NCBI GenBank assembly: GCA_964393115.1
Contig: CAYMST010000061.1
Span: 1-20,479, forward strand
Length of the DNA: 20,479 nt
Origin: CAYMST01 sp964393115
GTDB taxonomy: Bacteria; Bacteroidota; Bacteroidia; Cytophagales; Cyclobacteriaceae
Direction of reading: 5' to 3'
This document shows, in pieces, positions 8,142-15,533 of this stretch. The notes under the pieces are model-generated. The model saw only the letters and a program-made list of their open reading frames with translations, had not been told where the DNA came from and did not search any database. How positions within the stretch are numbered: position 1 is the first letter of the stretch; the number at the start of each line of letters is the position of its first letter. A program made the position numbers and the translations under genes.

Positions 8142-9320
8142 ATGTTTAACGCTGTGATGCTCATAGTACTAATTTCTTTTTCTGTACTCCTTTACTATTT
8201 CTTAAACTTTAGAAAAAGAAACGTGTATCGAGTTTATGAGCAAATCTTCGAGTCAAGTGAGCTTCCAATGACTGAGAAAATAAGACTGATATTAAAGTAC
8301 GGTCTTAGCGATGTCCCTTTTATCATACTTTTTAGTCTGTTGGCCAACATACTGCTCAACGGTAGTAGCTTGGATGGAAAACCTTGGGGAAATATAGTGA
8401 TAAGTTACAGCTATTCAGCCGCTTTTTGGGTGTTTATGTGGAAGGGTAATCTTTACTTAAGTTATTACCTATGGTACAAATTGGATTGGCTCAAAAAACC
8501 GGTTGCTTCTTTTTTTACAACCATAATATCTGTCTCTCTATTAATTTGGGTGGTGAATTTTGTTATCCATTCTTTCTTTGTTCTACTTATTCTAGAACAA
8601 GGAATTGAAGTGGCCTGGAAAAGAACTATTGGGAGTAGTGCATACCTTTCAATTATAATTTCCCTTGTTTTATGGTTGTTTTTCTATGGTAGGATGTTTT
8701 TGAAGAATTGGAAGGAAAGTGTAGTAAGAGCAGAGCAATTGGAAAAAGAAAATCTTAAGACTAGATACGCCGTTTTGCAGGAACAGCTAAGTCCCCATTT
8801 TTTATTCAATAGTTTCAACGTTGTAAGTGATTTGATATACTCTGATCAAGCACTTGCAGTAGATTTCATTCAAAAGCTCTCTAACTTCTATCGGTTCGCA
8901 ATTGATCATCAATATGATGAATTGGTGCCTTTGAATCAAGAAATGAAAATGGTGAGAAGCTATGTTTTTTTACATCAGACAAGAGTAGGGGAGCGACAGC
9001 TCATTTACCATGAAGAAGACTTGACATCGGTAGAAGGCTCCTATGTACCACCTTTCGCAGTACAGCTATTAATTGAAAATGCTATAAAACACAATGAGGT
9101 CTCAATGGAAAAAAGGCTTAAAATTGAAGTGTCTGAAAAAGCAGACTACTTACTGGTTAGAAACGACTTAAACCCGAGTTCGAAATCTAGTGGGACAGGT
9201 ACTGGATTACAGAATATTAGAAGTCGTTATGCTTTTTTTACTAAAAGACAAGTAGAGGTGACTCAGGATGCCAATCAATTTCAAGTAAGATTACCGTTAA
9301 TTCAAATCGATGAAGTTTGA
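8142..9320 (+). CDS. LytS-type membrane sensor histidine kinase (His_kinase PF06580)
   Basis: The 392-residue protein has an N-terminal membrane domain with about five hydrophobic helices (roughly 4-21, 55-73, 86-106, 121-149 and 168-186). A short coiled linker (190-212) leads to the His_kinase domain. QEQLSPHFLFNSFN contains the phospho-acceptor H219. The N-box LLIENAIKHN has N312, and the ATP-lid G-box GTGTGLQNIRSRY spans 351-363. It should autophosphorylate and pass phosphate to the LytTR regulator whose start codon overlaps the end of this gene by 11 bases, a sign of translational coupling. The upstream start has AAGGATG, a weak Shine-Dalgarno-like context. No extracellular ligand domain is evident, so the signal is probably sensed in the membrane or via the exported protein encoded first in the operon. 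Confidence 0.95.
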   Translation: MFNAVMLIVLISFSVLLYYFLNFRKRNVYRVYEQIFESSELPMTEKIRLILKYGLSDVPFIILFSLLANILLNGSSLDGKPWGNIVISYSYSAAFWVFMWKGNLYLSYYLWYKLDWLKKPVASFFTTIISVSLLIWVVNFVIHSFFVLLILEQGIEVAWKRTIGSSAYLSIIISLVLWLFFYGRMFLKNWKESVVRAEQLEKENLKTRYAVLQEQLSPHFLFNSFNVVSDLIYSDQALAVDFIQKLSNFYRFAIDHQYDELVPLNQEMKMVRSYVFLHQTRVGERQLIYHEEDLTSVEGSYVPPFAVQLLIENAIKHNEVSMEKRLKIEVSEKADYLLVRNDLNPSSKSSGTGTGLQNIRSRYAFFTKRQVEVTQDANQFQVRLPLIQIDEV

Positions 9321-10083
9321 CTTAGTACTAATTATTGAAGATGAGCAGGTGGCGGCCAACCGACTGGTCGCCATGTTGAAGAAGTCGATCGTATATAAAT
9401 CTATTGTGATACTTGATTCTGTAAAATCTGTGGTGAGTTGGTTTGAAGCAAACGATCAGCCAGATCTAGCTTTTTTTGATATCCAGCTAGCAGATGGTAC
9501 TTGTTTTGAGGCCTTTACACAAATTAAAGTTGAATGCCCAATAATATTTACTACCGCTTACTCACAGTATATGCAGGAGTCTTTCAAGGTATTTAGTATC
9601 GACTACTTACTAAAACCTATTGATCAAAAAGACTTGGATCGCGCTGTCCATAAGTTAAGCCGAGTGATGAAGAATATTGCGCCAGAGTCCGAGAGCCTTT
9701 ACAAACACCTAAACCAACTCTTGGAGATGGCCGGACAGAGAGAGTATAAAAGACAGTACTTAGTAAAGGTTGGAGAACGATTGTATAAAATACCAGTTGG
9801 TGAAATACAAATCTTTTCGAGCGAGGATAAATGCTCGTACCTTATTGATTCCGATGGAAAAAAGATCATTATTGATTTCTCTCTAGAGAAAATTGAACAG
9901 CAGGTTGATCCGAAAATGTTTTTTCGGATCAACCGTAAGTTTTTGGTACACCAAAATTATGTTCGAGAGATGCTTGTTTACTCAAGCTCCCGTCTTAAAC
10001 TGGTTATGGAAAATTACGACTCAACAGATTTGATTGTTGCCAGGGATCGGGTTAATGATTTTAAAACCTGGATGGATCGATAA
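9310..10083 (+). CDS. LytTR-family response regulator
   Basis: The 257-residue protein has an N-terminal receiver domain and a C-terminal LytTR DNA-binding domain. Receiver residues are all present: acidic pocket E10/D11, phospho-acceptor D57 in FFDIQL, T82 in FTTAYS and K102 in LLKPID. The LytTR domain occupies about 147-257 and contains the signature FFRINRKFLVHQNYV (204-218). It is the cognate partner of the overlapping LytS-type kinase and would bind direct-repeat sites at target promoters. The target is unknown; autoregulation of the 7470 operon is the default expectation. The stop codon directly abuts the stop codon of the convergent DUF3179 gene. Confidence 0.95.
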   Translation: MKFDLVLIIEDEQVAANRLVAMLKKSIVYKSIVILDSVKSVVSWFEANDQPDLAFFDIQLADGTCFEAFTQIKVECPIIFTTAYSQYMQESFKVFSIDYLLKPIDQKDLDRAVHKLSRVMKNIAPESESLYKHLNQLLEMAGQREYKRQYLVKVGERLYKIPVGEIQIFSSEDKCSYLIDSDGKKIIIDFSLEKIEQQVDPKMFFRINRKFLVHQNYVREMLVYSSSRLKLVMENYDSTDLIVARDRVNDFKTWMDR

Positions 10084-11232
10084 TTAGTCCATACCATAAA
10101 TTTCGACTTTATCATATACTGCCGGTAGTGCAAACCAGTAGGCGATATAAGATCGGGTAGGAGGAAGCTGTTGTCCTTCTCTCACTCCCTTTACACATCG
10201 ACCAAAGATATCCCATTGATTTCCTTCGTTGTCTTCCATTACACGAGGCAATCTGTTTTTAAGCGGTGTAAATGTCAACGTAGATACCTCATCAATATCT
10301 GCGCTGTAGGCAGCCAAGAAGTTCTGATCTTCGCTTCCTACCACCACGATATTGTTATCCATAATCCGCTCTTCAACGATTTTAACTCGCTCGTTAAAAG
10401 TGGAGAAACGAAAAGCGATGACCGAATCTTGCTCAAAAACTGCCAGTACTCGCTCTTTGTTATGGAGACGAGTATCAGCATTGTCAAGAGGGAATATGGT
10501 GCTTTGACTAGTTTTATAACTACCATACGGATAGACCCCATACTGTCTTCTATGACCCGTATTTCGCGAGACCACTTTAGTATTTGGGTACATTCTTTGC
10601 CATGTAGCCCATGTAGTTTCAATAATTGGGTATTGCTCCGCATTTCTATTGACGTTGCTCCCACTAACGCCATGCATAAGAAGTTGTGACCAGTTTGAGT
10701 CAGTGGCGCGATCATAAGGAACAATATTTGAGTTCCAAAGTGAACCAGATACCCCAAAAGTGGTAACCTCTCCGTTTATCTCCCTGTTCCAACAAGTAGC
10801 GGATCCCGTAAGAGGACAATAAACAATAGCGTAGTTCATTTTATGAAGCTCATCATTGACGATTTCATGCCAATCCAAAACCTCATGAGGATAGGCAATG
10901 GCTTCATCACAACTTACATACCCTACAACAAGCTCATCTTGACCCAGGTAATCTACTTCTGATCGCTCTATTAGCTGCGGTATTTGCAGGGAAGGAATGC
11001 CATCTTTCCCCGGACCTCCATCAAATACATCCGCTACCGGTATAGACCATCCGTTTTGAACCGATGCCATTTGGAATTCTGAAGGTGCTCTATTGACAAG
11101 TTGTGCTGACTGATCACAGTCGGGTGCAGATAGCTCTCTTGATTCATTGAAAATCAATGTTGGAGACTGAGCCTCATTTCGACAAGAGGCAAACATCAGG
11201 ATCGCGAATATTAAGCTAAGGTATCGTTTCAC
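10084..11232 (-). CDS. DUF3179 lipoprotein
   Basis: The 382-residue protein begins with a lipoprotein signal peptide: MKRY, a hydrophobic stretch, and the lipobox FASC with lipid-modified C17. The body matches DUF3179. AIAYPHEVLDWHEIVND (about 111-127), YCPLTGSATCWNR (138-150) and the conserved C-terminal FALPAVY-type ending are the recognisable parts. Several conserved cysteines, tryptophans and histidines suggest a metal or redox cofactor, but no activity is known to me. Translation starts at GTG (11230-11232); an in-frame stop 15 bases upstream excludes an earlier ATG. It lies 59 bases downstream of an outer-membrane barrel gene on the same strand, so the two probably form an operon and act together in the envelope. 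Confidence 0.88.
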   Translation of the reverse strand: MKRYLSLIFAILMFASCRNEAQSPTLIFNESRELSAPDCDQSAQLVNRAPSEFQMASVQNGWSIPVADVFDGGPGKDGIPSLQIPQLIERSEVDYLGQDELVVGYVSCDEAIAYPHEVLDWHEIVNDELHKMNYAIVYCPLTGSATCWNREINGEVTTFGVSGSLWNSNIVPYDRATDSNWSQLLMHGVSGSNVNRNAEQYPIIETTWATWQRMYPNTKVVSRNTGHRRQYGVYPYGSYKTSQSTIFPLDNADTRLHNKERVLAVFEQDSVIAFRFSTFNERVKIVEERIMDNNIVVVGSEDQNFLAAYSADIDEVSTLTFTPLKNRLPRVMEDNEGNQWDIFGRCVKGVREGQQLPPTRSYIAYWFALPAVYDKVEIYGMD

Positions 11233-11291
11233 TATTAATTTAGTTTAATGTTAGGAGATCGTTTTTAAAACCATATGGCATTACCCTATGA

Positions 11292-12281
11292 TCACAGCCT
11301 TTTTTCAATCACTTTGTTCCTTTGTTTTTTAGAAAAGTTAAAATGATAATTCGCACTTAACGTAAGTTTCCATGAAGTAGCCAGCTGTTGACCGTTTACT
11401 CTTCTATAAACAGGTAGTGAAGCGAGAGCTTGTAGTGACAACCTTTGGCTGGGATGAATACCTATACCGGGGTTTAAATGAAGCTCTTCACCACCAGTGA
11501 TGCCATTTAAGTCGTTTCCGTTGCGTATGTCCGATTGGACTGATCGATACCTCATGAGTAACATGGGATCGATTAACAATGACCCAATTGTAAATTGGTC
11601 CGTTAAGCCAACTGATAACTGGAGTTCATTTCCTAGTTTATAGTCACCCCATCGCTCGTGATCAAACCTGGTGTTCGTTTGTCGATAATTAAGAATAGAT
11701 AAGATATTCACATGGTCTCCAAATAACCTGGGTAGGTAAAAATGATACCAAAAGATATTGTCCAGGGTTCCGGATCCCGGCTGTAAGTCAGGGGAGAAGA
11801 GTATACCTTGGTTATCTACATTGTTATCGACTCCAGTTGGGAGTTTAACACCATAACCTACTGATAAAGATCCATTTCCTTTTTTTAAACTCAAGACCTT
11901 GGCCTTTGCCATAATAATGGCATCACCAAAACCAGCGGTTTGGTCTTGATCTCCACCGACATCTCGAAACTGATCGATGTAGCTGAATATTCCGGTTATG
12001 GTAAGCCATTCTAAAACACCGTAGTCTAGTTCGATTATGGCACTTTGAATTTGTCGTAATCGAGCGTTATCACCTTCATGTACGGAATCTTCTGTCATCA
12101 GTGTACTCAAGGTATTGATATCATAAGTGGCAACAATCTGGAGTTGACCTTTATCTGAGCCGGCGGTTCCCATATTCGCGCCTACAGATACCCCTCCGGA
12201 ACAACATCCTTGGCTCCAAATTGCATTGGGCAACGCAACCCAAAGCGTAAGTATGATTATTCCTTGAAACAATGCACGCAT
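11292..12281 (-). CDS. Outer-membrane beta-barrel protein with a vicinal-cysteine N-terminus
   Basis: From the ATG at 12281 the protein is 329 residues. A TTG three codons upstream is possible but less likely. A signal peptide of about 24 residues ends in IWSQ, and the mature protein begins GCCSGG, a start seen in a group of Bacteroidota transporter-like outer-membrane proteins. The remainder alternates polar and hydrophobic residues with repeated aromatic girdles (FSYIDQF, GYGVKLPTG, FWYHFYLPR, LSANYHFNF), typical of 12-14 strand barrels such as the phenol-degradation MetA-like family. The C-terminal strand ends in NYHFNF, followed by a basic tail. The two adjacent cysteines could bind a metal or form a disulfide. 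The substrate is unknown. It is first in a likely two-gene unit with the DUF3179 lipoprotein. Confidence 0.72.
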   Translation of the reverse strand: MRALFQGIIILTLWVALPNAIWSQGCCSGGVSVGANMGTAGSDKGQLQIVATYDINTLSTLMTEDSVHEGDNARLRQIQSAIIELDYGVLEWLTITGIFSYIDQFRDVGGDQDQTAGFGDAIIMAKAKVLSLKKGNGSLSVGYGVKLPTGVDNNVDNQGILFSPDLQPGSGTLDNIFWYHFYLPRLFGDHVNILSILNYRQTNTRFDHERWGDYKLGNELQLSVGLTDQFTIGSLLIDPMLLMRYRSVQSDIRNGNDLNGITGGEELHLNPGIGIHPSQRLSLQALASLPVYRRVNGQQLATSWKLTLSANYHFNFSKKQRNKVIEKRL

Positions 12282-12373
12282 ACATGGCAATATACACTGG
12301 ATTTGTATGGGATAGTTGTCCTAAAATGTCTGCAATGCTACATTGAAATGGGTCTGTGAGTTGGAATATCACG

Positions 12374-12395
12374 AAATGTAAGGGACGTTACATTT
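12374..12395. promoter_or_regulatory. Inverted repeat upstream of the barrel/DUF3179 unit
   Basis: AAATGTAA (12374-12381) and TTACATTT (12388-12395) are perfectly complementary around GGGACG. It lies about 95-115 bases upstream of the barrel start, between that gene and the terminator of the desaturase gene. It could be an operator for the operon. On the + strand a T-run follows the hairpin, so a terminator reading is also possible, although no + strand gene ends here. Confidence 0.35.
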
Positions 12396-12413
12396 TTGAA
12401 AGTATGTTAAACA

Positions 12414-12448
12414 AAAAAGCCGCTCTGAGAACTTCAGACCGGCTTTTT
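12414..12448 (-). terminator. Strong intrinsic terminator of the sterol desaturase-family gene
   Basis: AAAAAGCCGCTCTGA (12414-12428) pairs with TCAGACCGGCTTTTT (12434-12448) at 14 of 15 positions, leaving a five-base GAACT loop. The GC-rich core is flanked by A- and T-runs, so it can work in both directions. It lies 18 bases past the stop codon of the - strand gene, where a Rho-independent terminator is expected. Confidence 0.92.
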
Positions 12449-12466
12449 ACACGTTTTCAAAAAGCA

Positions 12467-13507
12467 TCAAGCAGCCTTCTTAGCGCTAAATTTTGCTTCC
12501 TTAACTTTACTATATTTTTTTACCAACAGTTCCTCAATTTCATTTGAGGTCAAGGCTGGTTGATCTTTCTTGATTTGCTTTATTTCACGCTGCAGTTGCT
12601 TAACCGTTTTTGTGCTACCATCTGGGCTCCATCCTGGAGGGCCGAATATATACATGAATTTATGTTTCCAATTTTTGGTGCTGCGCACATCCTTAAATAT
12701 GTCTTTGTATTCATGCGAAACGATGACTAAAGGGTTATACGAATTTGGAGGATTAGTAACACCATATTTGGTCTCCATTGATTCGTCGAGTGGTAAGTGC
12801 GTGCCAAACATCCGATCAAAAATATTTAGATATCCACCGTGATTTTTATCCATGTAGGCAATATTTTGTGCATGATGCACACGATGCTGTGTGTGTGTGT
12901 TCATGAAAATTTCTAGAAAACCTAAATGTGGGATGAACTTAGAGTGAAGCTGAAACTGCCACATGGCCTGAATGGCAAGGCAAGAAGCTACCATAACGGG
13001 ATGAAAGCCTATAGCCGGTAACCATAACCAATAAATTGGCTTGTAGAATAGGGTTACCCATCCATTTCTTACCGCCGTTCCTAAGTTGAAGTTTGGTGAT
13101 GAGTGATGCACAATATGTGCTGCCCATAGGCATCGCACGGTATGACTTAACCTGTGGTGCCAGTAATAATTAAAGTCATCCGCCACCTGACAAATGATCC
13201 AATTGAACCAAATAAAGCTAAATGCCTCCCAGCCCATAATGTTCACTCGCGTATTGCCAACTATCGGATTAAATAGCTCGTATACACCCCAAAACATAAG
13301 CAATGAAACTGCTTTTGTGAAGATAGCTAATATGGCGGCGCCAACTCCCATGGAGATACTAGAGCCAAAATCTTTCCACTGATAATTTTCCTTGTCATAC
13401 TTCAGGCTAATGACAATCTCTACGGCAATTAATAAAACGAAAACTGGTACCGCATACTCAAGCGGGTTTTTCACCGCGAAGCGTTGCGTAATGTCGAATT
13501 CCAACAT
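12467..13507 (-). CDS. Sterol desaturase / fatty acid hydroxylase superfamily membrane protein
   Basis: The 346-residue protein has several membrane helices (about 16-36, 50-78, 93-108 and 155-180) and the di-iron histidine clusters of the FA_hydroxylase superfamily (PF04116). HHRLSH is at 117-122, HIVHH at 131-135, HRVHH at 208-212, with extra H188, H205 and H223. Such enzymes use O2 and a di-iron centre to hydroxylate or desaturate lipids in the membrane. The bacterial substrate (fatty acid, hopanoid, carotenoid or other) cannot be told from sequence. A hydrophilic extension from about 240 onward ends in a lysine-rich tail, probably cytoplasmic. The gene is monocistronic, with its own terminator, and is divergent from the DUF6261-like gene. 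Confidence 0.92.
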   Translation of the reverse strand: MLEFDITQRFAVKNPLEYAVPVFVLLIAVEIVISLKYDKENYQWKDFGSSISMGVGAAILAIFTKAVSLLMFWGVYELFNPIVGNTRVNIMGWEAFSFIWFNWIICQVADDFNYYWHHRLSHTVRCLWAAHIVHHSSPNFNLGTAVRNGWVTLFYKPIYWLWLPAIGFHPVMVASCLAIQAMWQFQLHSKFIPHLGFLEIFMNTHTQHRVHHAQNIAYMDKNHGGYLNIFDRMFGTHLPLDESMETKYGVTNPPNSYNPLVIVSHEYKDIFKDVRSTKNWKHKFMYIFGPPGWSPDGSTKTVKQLQREIKQIKKDQPALTSNEIEELLVKKYSKVKEAKFSAKKAA

Positions 13508-13551
13508 ATAGTGTTATTTCTTTCCTTGCGCTAAATTAGCTAAAAAATCAA

Positions 13552-13585
13552 TTCGATCAGATCAATGAAAAACGTTCTGATTGAA
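13552..13585. promoter_or_regulatory. 10-bp stem hairpin in the divergent desaturase / DUF6261 region
   Basis: TTCGATCAGA (13552-13561) pairs with TCTGATTGAA (13576-13585), counting one G-U pair, with a 14-base loop. It lies 45-78 bases upstream of the desaturase start. It may be an operator or a leader structure; nothing else identifies it. Confidence 0.3.
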
Positions 13586-13636
13586 GAAACTGATATCTTT
13601 CTATCGAATAAACTATTTAGTTACTGGTGCCCAAAG

Positions 13637-13700
13637 GAATATTAGTCGACAAATAGGCGTGATTCAATAAAAAAAATGCATATTATTGAAGCTAATATTC
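13637..13700. promoter_or_regulatory. Nested perfect inverted repeats before the DUF6261-like gene
   Basis: The outer arms GAATATTAG (13637-13645) and CTAATATTC (13692-13700) match perfectly over nine bases. The inner arms TTCAATAA (13663-13670) and TTATTGAA (13683-13690) match perfectly over eight bases. The right arms are separated by a single base. The structure ends 17 bases before the ATG at 13718, so in RNA it would fold directly upstream of the start region. Confidence 0.4.
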
Positions 13701-13717
13701 AGGTATAGTTGTCCGCT

Positions 13718-14431
13718 ATGATAGAAAAATTACACACTAGTCTCCTAACGCCTTCTGAATTGAGTGTAGTTGGTAGTCGTCTGTCCAGATGTATCGAAGA
13801 AGCTGCACTCGGTGAAGATTTTATTGAGCGCATTATTCAACTAGTAAAGGCTGATATCAATAAACTAGAGTTAGTTTTGACAGAAGACTTAGCTGATAAC
13901 AGTACGGAGGAGTTAGCGCGTATGGATGCCGTAAGGGATGACGCATTTACCGCCATGCGTGATTTTGTCAAGGCTTGCGCGAACAGGCAAGACGAAAAGA
14001 TGTCTACGGCAGGTAAGTTTTTGGTGATGCTGTTTCAGAAACAAGGTTGGGCCTTGCATCATGAGAGCTATGTAAAGGAATCGTCAAAATTGGCATTACT
14101 CTTTGATGATCTCAGTCAACCGGAAGCTACAAAAGCAATGGAAACCATAGGAGCCGTGAGTTGGTTTGAAGAACTAAAGGCGGCAGAAAAGGAGTTTGAA
14201 AAAGGGTATGAAGCAAACTACTCGTCTGAGGTTAGAATGAACTATACTCGTTTTGGTAAGGTTAGGAATACGCTAAGCAAGCATCTTATTACGCTTCTGG
14301 ACTGCGTACAAATCACTTCGGAAACTAGAAATTCGGAAGATGTAAAACTGACGATCTCCAAAATAAATGAGATCATCGCTGAAGCCACCCAGGCAGCTAA
14401 GAGTCGACGCAAAACCACATATTCGTCATAA
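13718..14431 (+). CDS. DUF6261-like helical protein, unknown function
   Basis: From the ATG at 13718 the protein is 237 residues; a TTG at 13709 is in frame but less likely. It has no signal peptide or membrane helix and reads as an all-alpha protein with long amphipathic helices rich in Glu, Lys, Ala and Leu. Its layout (an N-terminal LTPSEL segment, a central ARMDAVRDDAFTAMRDF helix, then paired helices to a basic C-terminal tail ending RRKTTYSS) resembles the Bacteroidota DUF6261 family as I remember it. No catalytic motif is visible. It is a stand-alone gene preceded by nested inverted repeats. If it is not DUF6261, it is an unassigned cytoplasmic coiled-helix protein. Confidence 0.6.
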   Translation: MIEKLHTSLLTPSELSVVGSRLSRCIEEAALGEDFIERIIQLVKADINKLELVLTEDLADNSTEELARMDAVRDDAFTAMRDFVKACANRQDEKMSTAGKFLVMLFQKQGWALHHESYVKESSKLALLFDDLSQPEATKAMETIGAVSWFEELKAAEKEFEKGYEANYSSEVRMNYTRFGKVRNTLSKHLITLLDCVQITSETRNSEDVKLTISKINEIIAEATQAAKSRRKTTYSS

Positions 14432-14472
14432 GGATATATGAACCCGATCATTGCGAATAGGTAGTTGCTTTC

Positions 14473-14492
14473 GCCAAATTCAATGAATTGGC
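14473..14492. terminator. Short hairpin between convergent genes, weak terminator candidate
   Basis: GCCAAATTC (14473-14481) pairs with GAATTGGC (14485-14492) if one A is bulged, leaving a three-base loop. It lies between the stop codons of the DUF6261-like and dehydrogenase genes. Neither strand shows a convincing T-run afterwards. Confidence 0.3.
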
Positions 14493-14514
14493 AAATAGAT
14501 TCTAATTGCCGAAA

Positions 14515-15390
14515 TTAATTTCGTTGATGATATAGCTTGTACATCGCTTGGGTTCCCAGATCCGGTCCTGATTGATCTTTCTTTCCAAAAACTTTCTCAA
14601 AGTTGTCCAGTGCTGTTTGAAACCCTGGAAATGAACTGTTCATTTGGTTAATTGCTTCTTGATTGATGCGAAGGTCCTTTAACATATGTTTGACCATAAA
14701 GCCTGGAGAAAAGTCTTCTTTGCAGATCATGGGGCCTAAGTTTTGAAGCGCCCACGAGCCTGCGGCTCCTTGGCTACACACTTCTACAATGGTTTGCTGA
14801 TCAACACCTAATTCATCTGCCAATTTTAACCCTTCACATAGCGCAACCATATGGATTCCACAGAGTACTTGATTGACCATCTTCACGGCTTGCCCTTGCC
14901 CTACTGGGCCGCAGTGAATCGTTTTTTTTGCTACACAGTTGAAAACAGGCTTCGCTTCTACAAAGTTTTTTTGACTGCCACCTACCATGACTACCAGCTC
15001 TCCGTTTTTAGCCCCTACATCTCCCCCAGAAACCGGTGCGTCAATAAACCGATGATTGCTCAAGAGGGAAGTTTTGATGTCAACAGCGGCATCGCGACCG
15101 ATGGTTGTAAAATCGATGATCAGAGTGTTGGGGTCAAGAGCTGGAAGAATTCTCTTTAATACTCCTTTTACCGATTCTCCGTCGCCAAGGCATAAACAAA
15201 CAAATTCACAGTTTGCAACCGCTTCTTCTGCCGTTTCGAAGACCTCGCAGCCATTTTGCTTCGCGAACGCGAGTCCCTCACTATTTTCAGTTCGGTTCCA
15301 TACTCGCACGTTTTTGAAAGAGACAGATTGTACTAAACGAGAGGCCATGTACTTCCCCATAACTCCCATTCCTAAAAAGGCAACATCCAT
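14515..15390 (-). CDS. 3-hydroxyisobutyrate dehydrogenase-family NAD(P)-dependent oxidoreductase
   Basis: The 291-residue cytoplasmic protein has the full beta-hydroxyacid dehydrogenase layout. The N-terminal Rossmann fold opens with FLGMGVMG (5-12), with WNRT (31-34) near the cofactor ribose. The substrate loop DAPVSGGDVGAKNG (117-130) contains the family signature, and the catalytic lysine is K170 in GQAVKMVNQ, followed by the conserved N173. KHMLKDL (234-240) contributes to the C-terminal helical domain. R33 rather than an acidic residue after the second strand leans toward NADP(H), an inference. Substrates in this family include 3-hydroxyisobutyrate, tartronate semialdehyde, succinic semialdehyde and glyoxylate, and context does not choose between them. 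The gene is alone, convergent with 13718 and divergent from the permease. Confidence 0.92.
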   Translation of the reverse strand: MDVAFLGMGVMGKYMASRLVQSVSFKNVRVWNRTENSEGLAFAKQNGCEVFETAEEAVANCEFVCLCLGDGESVKGVLKRILPALDPNTLIIDFTTIGRDAAVDIKTSLLSNHRFIDAPVSGGDVGAKNGELVVMVGGSQKNFVEAKPVFNCVAKKTIHCGPVGQGQAVKMVNQVLCGIHMVALCEGLKLADELGVDQQTIVEVCSQGAAGSWALQNLGPMICKEDFSPGFMVKHMLKDLRINQEAINQMNSSFPGFQTALDNFEKVFGKKDQSGPDLGTQAMYKLYHQRN

Positions 15391-15478
15391 GATAATCTAG
15401 AAATTAATTGTTTATGAAACGATTAGACAGCTGAATCCCTTCCAGCCAAATGGATTTACTCAATCAATCTCCAATGGG

Positions 15479-15510
15479 TTGGTTTACTTCCGGGATTCCA
15501 TATACTTTTG
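15479..15510 (+). promoter_or_regulatory. Bacteroidota-type promoter upstream of the permease gene
   Basis: TACTTTTG (15503-15510) matches the Bacteroidota -7 consensus TAnnTTTG. TTGG (15479-15482) sits 20 bases upstream as a -33 element. Transcription would start near 15517, leaving a leader of only about 17 bases before the TTG start at 15534, which agrees with that start being used. Confidence 0.5.
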
Positions 15511-15533
15511 ATGGATAAACATAAATCTTTTCA

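Noticed and set aside
10171..10689. 172-codon open frame on the + strand
   Set aside because: It lies wholly inside the DUF3179 gene on the opposite strand, which has clear family motifs and a lipoprotein signal. The + strand translation shows no recognisable domain.
12356..12547. 63-codon + strand frame
   Set aside because: It runs through the strong terminator hairpin and into the 3' end of the desaturase gene on the other strand, with no coding signal.
14851..15400. Two + strand open frames of about 100 codons
   Set aside because: Both are antisense to the dehydrogenase gene with intact Rossmann and catalytic motifs.
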